Numbered from the stretch's first letter, positions 1 to 6,220 are shown. The stretch is 58,051 nucleotides of DNA from Lachnoclostridium sp. MSJ-17 (GCF_018918205.1 NZ_JAHLQB010000028.1:1-58051); one strand, 5' to 3'. The notes: a model not told the origin generated them from the sequence alone. Numbers and translations are program-made.

Positions 1-156
1 CGGAGCGGTCAGCCTGCCGATTATGTGAAGGGCAAACACATACCATACCGCCTGCATTCCCGGGAACATTACCCACGTCAGGTGGTCAATCGTCATCGCG
101 ATAATCGCGATGAGCTTGAGCTGATTGCCGTTGAGGTGTTTTTTTGCCAATGTCAT
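1..156 (-). CDS. TraX-family membrane protein, N-terminal part (cut by window edge)
   Basis: Reading leftward from ATG at 156, 52 codons stay open to the window edge. The product begins MTLAKKHLNGNQLKLIAI and continues with IAMTIDHLTWVMFPG and ALHIIGRLTAP. The pattern of 'N..QLK.IA...M..DH' followed by a hydrophobic stretch and 'R...P' is typical of the TraX family, multi-pass membrane proteins named after F-pilin acetylase but common as chromosomal genes of unknown role in Firmicutes. A GGAGGAGAT ribosome binding site lies about 5 bases upstream. The gene lies outside the 12-bp repeat that bounds the neighbouring element, so it is probably the old downstream neighbour of rpsI, not cargo. Only the first membrane segments are visible. 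Confidence 0.7.
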   Translation of the reverse strand, partial: MTLAKKHLNGNQLKLIAIIAMTIDHLTWVMFPGMQAVWYVFALHIIGRLTAP

Positions 157-191
157 TTCTGATCTCCTCCGGTTCCTCTTACAAGATGTTT

Positions 192-226
192 ATAAAAAAC
201 AAGGCTTCCCATAACGGAAAGCCTTG
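192..226 (-). terminator. Rho-independent terminator, probably the original rplM-rpsI terminator
   Basis: On the minus strand, CAAGGCTTTCC and GGGAAGCCTTG form a stem (226 to 200) followed by TTTTTTAT. It lies just outside the left attachment repeat, so before insertion it would have been about 20 bases after the rpsI stop codon. The element now separates gene and terminator by 4.9 kb. Confidence 0.75.
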
Positions 227-244
227 ATAAAGTCAATAACGCGA

Positions 245-256
245 TGATTATCTCTT
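245..256. repeat. Left attachment core (attL), 12-bp direct repeat
   Basis: TGATTATCTCTT, identical to 5147-5158. It is followed inside the element by GGAGTGATAAACAC; the motif GTGATAAACAC also occurs inside the right end at 5119-5129. Read on the minus strand the core is AAGAGATAATCA, that is Lys-Arg-stop of rpsI plus three bases. Confidence 0.8.
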
Positions 257-262
257 GGAGTG

Positions 263-281
263 ATAAACACATTGTTTATCT
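263..281. repeat. Inverted repeat beside attL
   Basis: GATAAACA, 3 bases, TGTTTATC. It shares the AAACA core of the arm-type repeats and lies 7 bases inside the left core, so it may be a core-type or accessory site for integrase or excisionase. Confidence 0.4.
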
Positions 282-366
282 ACGTTTAGCAATGTTCAAA
301 AAAGTCAGATTTTATGCGGTTTTTCCAACTTCATTATAACATATCGTTTTATAAAATTCAATAGTA

Positions 367-396
367 ATAAACATCATTAAACATCAAATAAACATC
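367..396. repeat. Left cluster of ATAAACATC repeats (putative integrase arm sites)
   Basis: ATAAACATC at 367-375 and 388-396, with a variant TTAAACATC at 377-385, spaced 10-11 bases. The same word occurs three times at the other end of the element. Spacing near one helical turn and presence at both ends fit arm-type binding sites for the AP2-like N-terminal domain of a Tn916-family integrase. The binding role is inferred. Confidence 0.6.
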
Positions 397-400
397 AAAT

Positions 401-1546
401 TTAAGCCAATCTCAGGGCGATTGTTTCAGCCATTTTGCGTTTGCTTTCCTCAATAACATCAGCGTAAATATCGCCTGTGGTTGAAATGTTAGAATGACCG
501 AGGTGACCAGAAACCAGCTTTATATCATAGCCCTGCATAATTAGCAAGGTTGCATTTACATGACGTAAAGTATGGAGCGATATATAATTAAAATCCGTAT
601 TTTTAATAAAGCGTTTGAACTCTTTAAGAAGTCCCGAACGGTCTTTGAATCCACCTGTTGCAGAGGTGAAAACCATATTAAGAGGATTGTAACCTTTGCC
701 CATTTTATCCATATTTACAGATTGCCTAAATTTCTGATTAAGCAAAATATTTTTCAAATCTTCCGACATAGCAATGCAACGCTTTGATTTTTTAGTTTTA
801 GGTGTATCAAGCCAAGTGTCTTTGCCGTCATAAACGAGGTTGTGGTTAATATAAATAAGATTTTGGGTAAAATCAATATCTTTCCACTGCAAGCCTAGGC
901 ACTCGCCTGAGCGCATACCGGTATAAAGCAGTGTCAAAATGATTGCAGAAAACTGAGTATTTGCGACATCTTCACTTTTTAGCATTTTCACAAGCTCGTC
1001 AATCTGCTCAAATGTCATTGCAGTTTTTTCATTTTCTGCTTCCTTTGATTTCGGAAGAATCACGTTAACGCAGGGCGATTTTGTTAAAATATTCTGATTA
1101 ACCGCGAAAGTAAAAATTGATTTTAATATAGTGTAGAGCTTGCGGCAACTGGCAGGATTTAACTCAAGATCGGCAAAGAAATTTGTAAAGCGCAAAGGCG
1201 TGAATTTTTTTAGTTTAACGTTAGCAAAGGCAGGCAATAAATACTTTTCGATTTGTAGGTCGTAGGTGTATTTCGTAACCGCTTTTAGCTCGTTCGGCAT
1301 ATAACTTTTGCGGTAGCGTTCAACCAATTCCGCGAAAGTTATGTTTTCATCAAGCGAGGCGTAGCCCTCGCATTTTTTCTGAAACTGAATAGCAAACTCT
1401 TTCGCGAGCTTTTCAGCTTTTTTTGGTGTCGTGCCCTCGGGCGGCACAAAAGTTGTTGTTTTTCGGATTTGTTTGCCGTTTTTGTCGTAGCCAAGCGAAG
1501 CGATAATTTGAAAGTTTCCGTTTTTGCGTTTAGAAATCTGAGCCAT
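401..1546 (-). CDS. int: Tyrosine recombinase (site-specific integrase)
   Basis: A 381-aa phage-type integrase that would catalyse insertion and excision at the rpsI site. The first about 60 residues (QISKRKNGNFQIIAS, DKNGKQIRKTTTF) match the three-stranded AP2-like arm-binding domain. A SAM-like core-binding domain follows at about 70-165, then the catalytic domain with TLLYTGMRSGECLGLQW (first Arg), HTLRHVNATLL (His..Arg), GHLGHSNISTT (His) and the nucleophile in DIYADV. All catalytic residues are visible. ATG 1546 is preferred over ATG 1552 because the AAGGAG site is only about one base from the latter. The start overlaps the end of the regulator gene by 17 bases, so both are likely on one transcript. 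The full-length frame suggests it is functional. Confidence 0.93.
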   Translation of the reverse strand: MAQISKRKNGNFQIIASLGYDKNGKQIRKTTTFVPPEGTTPKKAEKLAKEFAIQFQKKCEGYASLDENITFAELVERYRKSYMPNELKAVTKYTYDLQIEKYLLPAFANVKLKKFTPLRFTNFFADLELNPASCRKLYTILKSIFTFAVNQNILTKSPCVNVILPKSKEAENEKTAMTFEQIDELVKMLKSEDVANTQFSAIILTLLYTGMRSGECLGLQWKDIDFTQNLIYINHNLVYDGKDTWLDTPKTKKSKRCIAMSEDLKNILLNQKFRQSVNMDKMGKGYNPLNMVFTSATGGFKDRSGLLKEFKRFIKNTDFNYISLHTLRHVNATLLIMQGYDIKLVSGHLGHSNISTTGDIYADVIEESKRKMAETIALRLA

Positions 1547-2135
1547 TTTCATTCTCCTTTTTTAGATTAACAAGGTCATTTTGAATTAGAGATACTAATA
1601 CCGCTTTAATGTCAAGGGTGTTTAATGCGTATTCAGTTTTTCGATTCGGGTTGTAGAGGCTGAGGTTTTCTTCAAGCTCATTGCCTTTATATCGTAATGT
1701 GACATCATCAAAGAGGTAGTCCGAGAGATGATGAAGAAATTGTTTTCCTGTTTCGCTACAAAGCAGGAAGTCCACAACAACACCGAAATCAGGATAATTA
1801 TTCTTAGGTATAGGGAAAAGTCCTGTTGTTTCTTTTCTCAGCGTTTTTATCGCTTTTGGTGAAAGCCCTGTGATTTCTGAAATCTTTTCAACAGCGGCAC
1901 TTTGTGCGTCATATTCGCCAAGCAGATAACCGATATCGCAATTAAATAATTCAGACAATTTAATCAAGTGTGAAAGATTGAGCCGTTTATCCTTTCCGCT
2001 TTCCATTTTTGAAATTCTGTCTCGGCGAACCGAGAGTTCGTTTGCTAAATCCTCTTGCGTGAGTTTTGCAGTTTTTCGGGAATTTTTAATTCTTTCACCA
2101 ATTGTTTTTAGGTCATAAATTGTATTGTTCTCCAT
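1530..2135 (-). CDS. Cro/CI-type (Xre) transcriptional regulator of the element
   Basis: A 201-aa protein with an N-terminal HTH_3 domain at about 8-70 (ERIKNSRKTAKLTQEDLA, LSVRRDRISKMESG, and FNCDIGYLLGEYD closing the fold). The remaining about 130 residues match nothing I recognise; they could sense an inducer, as the C-terminal part of Stl-type satellite repressors does. It is transcribed with int and diverges from the excisionase-replication run; a palindrome lies over both start sites at 2205-2222. Its position makes it the likely master repressor of the element. The RBS (AAGGA) lies about 11 bases before ATG 2135. Confidence 0.85.
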   Translation of the reverse strand: MENNTIYDLKTIGERIKNSRKTAKLTQEDLANELSVRRDRISKMESGKDKRLNLSHLIKLSELFNCDIGYLLGEYDAQSAAVEKISEITGLSPKAIKTLRKETTGLFPIPKNNYPDFGVVVDFLLCSETGKQFLHHLSDYLFDDVTLRYKGNELEENLSLYNPNRKTEYALNTLDIKAVLVSLIQNDLVNLKKENENGSDF

Positions 2136-2185
2136 TCGGTATCATTTCCTTTCTGGTCATAATCAAATCTGTGCTCGATTTGTTC

Positions 2186-2242
2186 TTGTTTCGGTGTCTT
2201 TTTTGTGTTAAAATTGTAACACGAAATCAAACAGTTGTCAAC
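2186..2242. promoter_or_regulatory. Overlapping divergent promoters with a shared palindromic operator
   Basis: Plus strand: TTGTTT (2186-2191), 17 bases, TAAAAT (2209-2214), towards the excisionase. Minus strand: TTGACA (2242-2237), 18 bases, TACAAT (2218-2213), towards regulator and int. The inverted repeat GTGTTA-N6-TAACAC (2205-2222) overlaps both -10 boxes, so one bound repressor would block both directions. This is a typical lysogeny-switch design. That the Xre protein binds here is inferred. Confidence 0.7.
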
Positions 2243-2279
2243 TTAATTTCGCAAAAAATAAAAATTGGAGGCAGAATCA

Positions 2280-2456
2280 ATGGAAAAAAACAAAAAAATC
2301 GAATTTTTAACGATTCGTCAAACCGCTGCACGAGGTATTTTGCCCGAGCACGCACTCAGAATTTTATCAAAACAAAACAGGCTGCCCCAAATCAAAATCG
2401 GCAATAAAATTTTGATAAATTTTCCAAAGCTCATCGAGCAGTTGGAAAATGTATAG
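2280..2456 (+). CDS. xis: Excisionase / AlpA-like winged-helix DNA-binding protein
   Basis: 58 aa. FLTIRQTAARGILPEHALR followed by LSKQNRLPQIKIGNKILIN and FPKLIEQL is the MerR-like winged-helix pattern of Tn916-type excisionases and small 'excisionase family' proteins: HTH, a basic loop ending in an 'I..G.K..I' wing, then a final helix. Such proteins direct the integrase toward excision and can act as activators. ATG 2280 is chosen because GGAGG lies 9 bases upstream; the TTG at 2265 has no site. First gene of the plus-strand run, 15 bases from the next. Confidence 0.75.
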   Translation: MEKNKKIEFLTIRQTAARGILPEHALRILSKQNRLPQIKIGNKILINFPKLIEQLENV

Positions 2457-2471
2457 GAGGGCGATTTTGAT

Positions 2472-2708
2472 TTGAGCTTTTTAACAACAAAATTTGGAAA
2501 AATTCCGCTCGTTCATCTCATCAATGTCACAAATGACGAACTGCGCACCATTTACGGCTTGCTGGAAGGTCTTGAATCCGTCGGCGTGAAGCTTGCAGTT
2601 GTCAAACCTTGTAAAACTGGACTTGCTGTTGAGCCGTTCAATCTGACAGAAAAAGAAGCTCAGGCAGCTTTGCGCGCGACAAAGATAATTTATGGAAATC
2701 AACATTGA
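2472..2708 (+). CDS. Small hypothetical protein of the element (78 aa)
   Basis: Not recognised. It begins with TTG at 2472, preceded by AGGAGG at 2455-2460 with 11 bases spacing; no ATG fits. The sequence has an N-terminal part (FGKIPLVHLINVTNDELRTI), a central 'LLEGLESVGVKLAVVKP' that could be a beta-alpha-beta segment, and a C-terminal acidic-basic helix (FNLTEKEAQAALRATKII). It overlaps the next gene by 17 bases, suggesting coupled translation with the replication-like protein, so it may assist replication. The opposite-strand frame over the same region lacks a ribosome site and is ignored. Confidence 0.6.
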   Translation: MSFLTTKFGKIPLVHLINVTNDELRTIYGLLEGLESVGVKLAVVKPCKTGLAVEPFNLTEKEAQAALRATKIIYGNQH

Positions 2709-3234
2709 CGCTGTTCGGCGCTACACGCTGAGCGCCCCTGAACACTCAGAGCATAATTTTCAAATCGTTCTATCAGCACGAGAAAAAGACACCAATCTTC
2801 TGCCGGAAGCAACGGCTATTCGCCAATTTCTCGCCCGACAGCGGAAAATTTTTCCGCATTTAGTCTGGTATATGGGGTTGTCAAAAACAGAGTCGCGAGG
2901 TTATTGCGTGAAAACCTCATTAAAAACCGGCAGCAAAGGGCGACCAAAAACTACTGTTAAAGGGCGTCGAGCAATTCCGCATTTGCACATTTTTTTATTG
3001 AGTCGTAGCAAAACCATATCAGCCGAACCGTCTTTTGAAAATTTGAAAAAATTTATAATCAAACGGCGGCTCAGATTTCCGAACACAAAAACCCCGAAAT
3101 ACTCAAAAGTACACGGCTGCGGATTTGTGCCGTACATCTATCGTCAGAGCGAACACATTTTCGCAACGCCTGATTTTGATTTTGAGTATTTTCGCTCGCC
3201 TTACTATGACGATTCGCCCAGTATTTTTGAGTAA
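2692..3234 (+). CDS. Putative HUH-type replication initiator (Rep-like)
   Basis: 180 aa. I see an order of motifs like those of small HUH endonucleases: a hydrophobic strand FQIVLSARE (23-31, motif I position), IPHLHIFLLS with His97-Leu-His99 (HUH motif on a strand), and FVPYIYRQS with Tyr148 and Tyr150 (possible catalytic tyrosine on a helix, motif III). Basic stretches KGRPKTTVKGRR and KKFIIKRRLR would fit DNA contact. In rolling-circle Rep proteins the two His hold the metal and the Tyr nicks the origin. The family link is by motif only; it is short and the usual YxxK lysine is not seen. It overlaps the previous gene by 17 bases. A terminator-like hairpin and an AT-rich stretch follow, which could hold an origin. 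Confidence 0.45.
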   Translation: MEINIDAVRRYTLSAPEHSEHNFQIVLSAREKDTNLLPEATAIRQFLARQRKIFPHLVWYMGLSKTESRGYCVKTSLKTGSKGRPKTTVKGRRAIPHLHIFLLSRSKTISAEPSFENLKKFIIKRRLRFPNTKTPKYSKVHGCGFVPYIYRQSEHIFATPDFDFEYFRSPYYDDSPSIFE

Positions 3235-3237
3235 ATT

Positions 3238-3335
3238 TTGCATGAAAAAACCCAGTAATAATCAGGGGTTTTAAGAATTGTACGTATTATATATATTATA
3301 TTATATTTAGAGTATCTTATATAGGAGTTGATTAA
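3238..3335 (+). other. Hairpin, AT-rich segment and promoter after the Rep-like gene
   Basis: AAAACCC (3247-3253) and GGGGTTTT (3265-3272) form a terminator-like hairpin. It is followed by an almost pure A/T stretch (3284-3308), easily melted. A promoter TTGTAC (3278-3283), 17 bases, TTATAT (3301-3306) would start the second half of the plus-strand genes. Its location next to a replication protein makes this a candidate origin, which is a guess. Confidence 0.45.
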
Positions 3336-3650
3336 ATGACTAAAAAAACCGAATATGAACAAATCGTTAATGAAGATTTGTCATATCTGCAATATCATTA
3401 TCTGATCTACGCGCTGGCGTTAAAAAAGCAAACACTTGTTTCAGTGACTATCATTAACAACCCGACTTCTGACACTGTAACATTTATTTTTTTCAAAGAA
3501 TCCCGAAGCGGAGCTGTTTCAACAAAAACTTTTTACGTTCCAAAAGGCGAAGCGCCGTTTTTTAACGGCTGGATTTCGAGAGATTTTCCTGAGCTTGAGC
3601 GAACAGTTATCAACGGAAAAAAGAAGGCTGTTTCAAGTGAAAATCAGTGA
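3336..3650 (+). CDS. Hypothetical protein of the element (104 aa)
   Basis: Not recognised. ATG 3336 has AGGAG 10 bases upstream. The N-terminus is helical and hydrophilic (EYEQIVNEDLSYLQYHYLIY), then alternating hydrophobic residues (TLVSVTIINNPTSDTVTFIF) suggest a beta hairpin, and GEAPFFNGWISRDFPELE near the end suggests a compact fold. No membrane segment, no signal peptide. It precedes and slightly overlaps (14 bases) the TerS-like gene, and probably shares the promoter at 3278-3306. Confidence 0.6.
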   Translation: MTKKTEYEQIVNEDLSYLQYHYLIYALALKKQTLVSVTIINNPTSDTVTFIFFKESRSGAVSTKTFYVPKGEAPFFNGWISRDFPELERTVINGKKKAVSSENQ

Positions 3651-3990
3651 CGAGGAACTTTGCGCCGTCTTTCTTCAATGCGGCGGCAACCAAGCAGAAA
3701 CAGCACGCACCCTCGGTATTTCAGCCCCGACTGTCTGCAAGCGATTGAAAAATCCAAAGGTTAAAAAGCTAATCTTTCAACAGCGGCGAAAAATTCTTGA
3801 AGCAAGCTCAAACAAACTGATTTCTCTCAATCTTGAAGCGGTCAACACTATAGAAAAACTTCTCAGAACAGCGGAAAGCGATTATATTAAAATGTCAGTT
3901 GCATTAAAAATCCTTTCATTCTCTAAGGACTTTTTGACGATCGAGGACATTATAAAACGGCTTGATAAGATAGAAGCAAAACAGCAGTAA
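3637..3990 (+). CDS. Terminase small-subunit-like helix-turn-helix protein
   Basis: 117 aa. EELCAVFLQCGGNQAETAR followed by TLGISAPTVCKRLKNP is a homeodomain-like HTH as in phage TerS proteins: a growing 'GGN...TAR.LGIS..TV...L..P.V' pattern, then KKLIFQQRRKILEASSNKL. The second half (LNLEAVNTIEKLLRTAES, YIKMSVALKILSFS) is helical and resembles the oligomerisation region of TerS-like proteins. In phage satellites a terS gene redirects the helper phage packaging motor to satellite DNA. GTG 3637 is chosen because AGAAGG lies 9 bases upstream; a longer TTG start at 3595 has none. A chromosomal-type transcription regulator is the main alternative. Confidence 0.55.
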   Translation: MKISDEELCAVFLQCGGNQAETARTLGISAPTVCKRLKNPKVKKLIFQQRRKILEASSNKLISLNLEAVNTIEKLLRTAESDYIKMSVALKILSFSKDFLTIEDIIKRLDKIEAKQQ

Positions 3991-4023
3991 ATTTCTTTTA
4001 ATGAATTTTAACACTTTCAGGGT

Positions 4024-4164
4024 ATGATTTATTTTAACGAACTAAAGCGAGCCGAACAGCGGCTCAAAAAACTTGAAAACACGGCGATTGAGAACGAATT
4101 GGAAATAAAAATATATTTCCGTAGTGGAAAAATAAAAACAATTATAATAAAGGGGAAAATCTAA
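4024..4164 (+). CDS. Small ORF (46 aa) upstream of the 239-aa gene
   Basis: ATG 4024 to TAA 4164. The peptide starts MIYFNELKRAEQRLKKLENT (charged helix) and ends with a beta-like EIKIYFRSGKIKTIIIKGKI. The stop codon overlaps the next start as TAATG, which indicates translational coupling and supports the frame being used. The ribosome site is weak (CAGGG immediately before the start). Function unknown. Confidence 0.45.
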   Translation: MIYFNELKRAEQRLKKLENTAIENELEIKIYFRSGKIKTIIIKGKI

Positions 4165-4883
4165 TGACTAACGTCTATATTTCAAATTACAAGGAATTTT
4201 TGAAAAAATTTTACACCAAAATGACAGAGTATCACGCCGAGCGTGAACGAATTTCCGAACAGTATGCGCCGGAATTTGCAAAGTCAGCACTTTCAGACCT
4301 CGACCGCAAAGCAAATCGCGAACTCAAAGAATTGAAAAAGAAAATCCGCGAAATGCACAATCAGATTTGCGAACTTCTTTCTATTTCGTCCATACCTACG
4401 GTTGAAAGTTTGACCGCTGACAGGCTGTTTTTTGACGGCTCCGCAAAAGTTGAACTGACACCGGAAATTGTCGCGGTTTTCGTTGAGCGTTACAGCGAAA
4501 ACCCGACAATGCTTAGCTTGATTTCTAAATGGATTGAGACAAAACATAAAAACGACACAAATTTTATCGCAGTGAAATCTTGCATTTGCACACCAAGAGA
4601 AAAAGCAAAGACTTACAAGGAGTTTGCCGATTCCGCGCTTTCACTTTGCGGAAAAATTTTCAGTGGCGATACCTCAGAACTTGAAATTGCTAGCTACGCA
4701 GACCCGACTTTTTCCGCTGACCTTTACACAAAAATCGGCTCCGGCTTGAACCTTGCAGACTACAAAAATGCGCGTGTTCCCGAACAAGCAAAACACCTGC
4801 TTGATGATTTCAAAATTGTCAGCGGCGAAAATCCGTTTGATTTCCATTTCAAATCAGTCAATCAGCGCACGGGCAGTGTCTAA
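4164..4883 (+). CDS. Hypothetical 239-aa protein with N-terminal coiled coil
   Basis: Not recognised with certainty. Residues about 10-75 are strongly charged and helical (FLKKFYTKMTEYHAERERI, DRKANRELKELKKKIREMH), a likely coiled coil. A second helical part carries LTPEIVAVFVERYSENPTML and ISKWIETKHKND. The end is polar (GENPFDFHFKSVNQRTG). No signal peptide or membrane segment. GGGGAA lies 7 bases before ATG 4164. As the last gene of the run, directly after the TerS-like gene, it has the position of a packaging or capsid-morphogenesis gene in a satellite; scaffold-like coiled coils are common there. That role is conjecture. Confidence 0.65.
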   Translation: MTNVYISNYKEFLKKFYTKMTEYHAERERISEQYAPEFAKSALSDLDRKANRELKELKKKIREMHNQICELLSISSIPTVESLTADRLFFDGSAKVELTPEIVAVFVERYSENPTMLSLISKWIETKHKNDTNFIAVKSCICTPREKAKTYKEFADSALSLCGKIFSGDTSELEIASYADPTFSADLYTKIGSGLNLADYKNARVPEQAKHLLDDFKIVSGENPFDFHFKSVNQRTGSV

Positions 4884-5006
4884 AATGCCGAGAATTAGCT
4901 TGTATCGCGATTTATACTATTTGTAATATAATTACTATACTATGTGTATAAGTTGAATACAGGGCGATTCTGAGCGTTTTATAGGCTATTCCTTTTTAGG
5001 CAAAAC

Positions 5007-5043
5007 AAAAAGCAAGCTGGACATAAAATCCAACTTGCTTTTG
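5007..5043 (+). terminator. Terminator at the right end of the element
   Basis: AAAAGCAAGCTGGA and TCCAACTTGCTTTT form a 14-bp stem with a 7-base loop and one G-U pair. A-run and T-run on both sides allow use from either strand: it ends the element's plus-strand run and could stop rpsI readthrough. Confidence 0.8.
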
Positions 5044-5050
5044 AGCCTTT

Positions 5051-5090
5051 ATAAACATCTTTTTTGCCCAATAAACATCAAATAAACATC
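5051..5090. repeat. Right cluster of ATAAACATC repeats (putative integrase arm sites)
   Basis: ATAAACATC at 5051-5059, 5071-5079 and 5082-5090, in the same orientation as the left cluster; a variant ATAAACACT follows at 5121-5129. See the left cluster for interpretation. Confidence 0.6.
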
Positions 5091-5146
5091 TTTTTGCAAG
5101 CTCGAAGTCGCAAAAACGTGATAAACACTGAGCAAATGGGGTGTTT

Positions 5147-5158
5147 TGATTATCTCTT
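5147..5158. repeat. Right attachment core (attR) within rpsI
   Basis: Second copy of TGATTATCTCTT. It covers the terminal Lys-Arg codons and the stop of rpsI. The conserved C-terminal SKR tail of ribosomal protein S9 makes this a stable target, and rpsI 3' ends are known insertion sites of integrative elements in streptococci. Confidence 0.8.
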
Positions 5159-5551
5159 TGAGAACTGCGGCGCACGGCGTGCGGCTTTGAGACCGTACTT
5201 CTTACGCTCTTTCATTCTCGGGTCACGGGTCAGGAAGCCTGCCTTCTTGAGCTTGCCGCGGAGGTTCTCGGTGTCGTACTGGAGCAGAGCTCTGGCGATG
5301 CCGTGACGGATAGCGCCCGCCTGGCCTGTTACGCCGCCGCCTGCAACACGGCATACAACGTCGAACTTCTCGTCTGTCTCGGTGAGAGCAAGAGGCTGTC
5401 TTACGATGAGCTTGAGTGTGTCAAGACCGAAGTAATCGTCGATGTCACGGTCGTTGATTGTGATCTTGCCGGTGCCCTGATAGAGTCTTACGCGGGCAAC
5501 GGAGCTTTTTCTTCTACCTGTACCGTAGAAATAAGGTGTCTTGTCGTACAT
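5150..5551 (-). CDS. rpsI: 30S ribosomal protein S9
   Basis: 133 aa, normal length for the family. [20 protein letters not shown] near the N-terminus, the [19 protein letters not shown] core and the basic tail [17 protein letters not shown] that reaches the ribosomal P site are all present. GGAGG lies 9 bases before ATG 5551. It follows rplM with a 17-base gap, the usual L13-S9 pair. An integrative element abuts its stop codon without changing the protein; the original terminator is now at 192-226. Confidence 0.98.
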   Translation of the reverse strand: MYDKTPYFYGTGRRKSSVARVRLYQGTGKITINDRDIDDYFGLDTLKLIVRQPLALTETDEKFDVVCRVAGGGVTGQAGAIRHGIARALLQYDTENLRGKLKKAGFLTRDPRMKERKKYGLKAARRAPQFSKR

Positions 5552-5568
5552 TCTGTTCTGCCTCCTTC

Positions 5569-5997
5569 TTATGCTTCAAACGGCTGGGGCTTCTGAGCCT
5601 CATGCTTGTGCTCGGCGCCCTCAAAGAGTCTGAGTCTTAACAGAGCGTTTCTGCCGAGTGTATTCTTGGGAAGCATACCCTTTACAGCGAGCTCCATAGC
5701 CTTGGTGGGCTTTGTAGCCATGAGGGTATCGTAACGGGTTTCCTTGAGGTGGCCGATGTAGCCGGTGTGGCGCTGCCACTTCTTCTGGGTGAGCTTGCTG
5801 CCGGTGAGAACAGCGTCCTTGCAGTTGATGATGATTACGTGGTCGCCGCAGTCTACGTTGGGTGTGAAGGTGGGCTTGTGCTTGCCTCTGAGGAGCACTG
5901 CCGCCTGTACTGCGACTCTGCCGAGGGGCTTGCCCGCAGCGTCGATTACATACCAGCTGCGTTCAACTTCGCTTTTCTTAGCTAAATATGTTGACAT
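5569..5997 (-). CDS. rplM: 50S ribosomal protein L13
   Basis: 142 aa. [48 protein letters not shown] and [16 protein letters not shown] are classic L13 motifs. It binds 23S rRNA early in large-subunit assembly. AGGAGG lies 8 bases before ATG 5997. First gene of the rplM-rpsI operon, driven by the promoter at 6032-6060. Confidence 0.98.
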   Translation of the reverse strand: MSTYLAKKSEVERSWYVIDAAGKPLGRVAVQAAVLLRGKHKPTFTPNVDCGDHVIIINCKDAVLTGSKLTQKKWQRHTGYIGHLKETRYDTLMATKPTKAMELAVKGMLPKNTLGRNALLRLRLFEGAEHKHEAQKPQPFEA

Positions 5998-6031
5998 ATT
6001 TATTCCTCCTAGTCTTTATTCGTGCCCTATG

Positions 6032-6060
6032 ATTATATATCAATAAAACCGCGTTGTCAA
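6032..6060 (-). promoter_or_regulatory. Consensus sigma-A promoter for rplM-rpsI
   Basis: TTGACA (6060-6055), 17 bases, TATAAT (6037-6032) on the minus strand: a perfect match in both boxes. Transcription would start near 6025, giving a leader of about 28 bases with no room for an L13 leader fold. Confidence 0.85.
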
Positions 6061-6211
6061 CACTTTTTTCGAAAAATTTAATTTACACCCTAGCTTGCTC
6101 CTGAATACTGCTTTTTCCTCTTATATCCTCTGTTTTACTCACAAGCGATTTTCAGAAATTTTTCACTGATAATTCACATAAGCAATATATTTTAAACATA
6201 TTCGGGTTGTA

Positions 6212-6220
6212 TGATATAGT
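6212..6220 (+). promoter_or_regulatory. Extended -10 promoter for the UspA-like gene
   Basis: TGATATAGT gives TGn plus TATAGT. The -35 region (TTAAAC at 6192-6197) is poor, which suits an extended -10 promoter. It lies 26 bases before the start codon. Confidence 0.45.

Larger units (their letters stand above)
245..5158. mobile_element. Compact integrative element in the 3' end of rpsI (phage-satellite-like layout)
   Basis: The block from 245 to 5158 is bounded by the direct repeat TGATTATCTCTT. The right copy covers the last two codons and stop of rpsI, so the ribosomal gene stays intact. Inside are a tyrosine integrase and Cro/CI regulator (minus) divergent from excisionase, a 78-aa ORF, an HUH-like replication protein, a 104-aa ORF, a TerS-like HTH protein, a 46-aa ORF and a 239-aa protein (plus). 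Base composition is clearly more AT-rich than the flanks, and codons favour AAA, TTT and GAA where the flanking genes prefer AAG, TTC and GAG. Copies of ATAAACATC near both ends look like integrase arm sites. No conjugation genes, capsid genes or large terminase are present. The order int-regulator / xis-rep-terS is that of phage-inducible chromosomal islands, but the size is unusually small. The satellite reading is inference; the integrated-element reading is well supported. Confidence 0.88.

Noticed and set aside
1..156. TraX gene as evidence for a conjugative element
   Set aside because: It lies outside attL, and TraX homologues are frequent in Firmicute chromosomes; no relaxase with coupling protein or secretion genes is present.
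1530..2708. Regulator plus small genes as a toxin-antitoxin or abortive infection module
   Set aside because: The Xre gene is co-transcribed with int and opposes xis, which fits a lysogeny switch better; neither small protein shows a toxin motif.
245..5158. Element as a complete prophage or ICE
   Set aside because: No capsid, portal, large terminase, tail or conjugation genes, and the interval is too short to hide them.
5998..6060. Ribosomal protein L13 leader structure
   Set aside because: The promoter leaves only about 28 bases before rplM, too short for such a leader.
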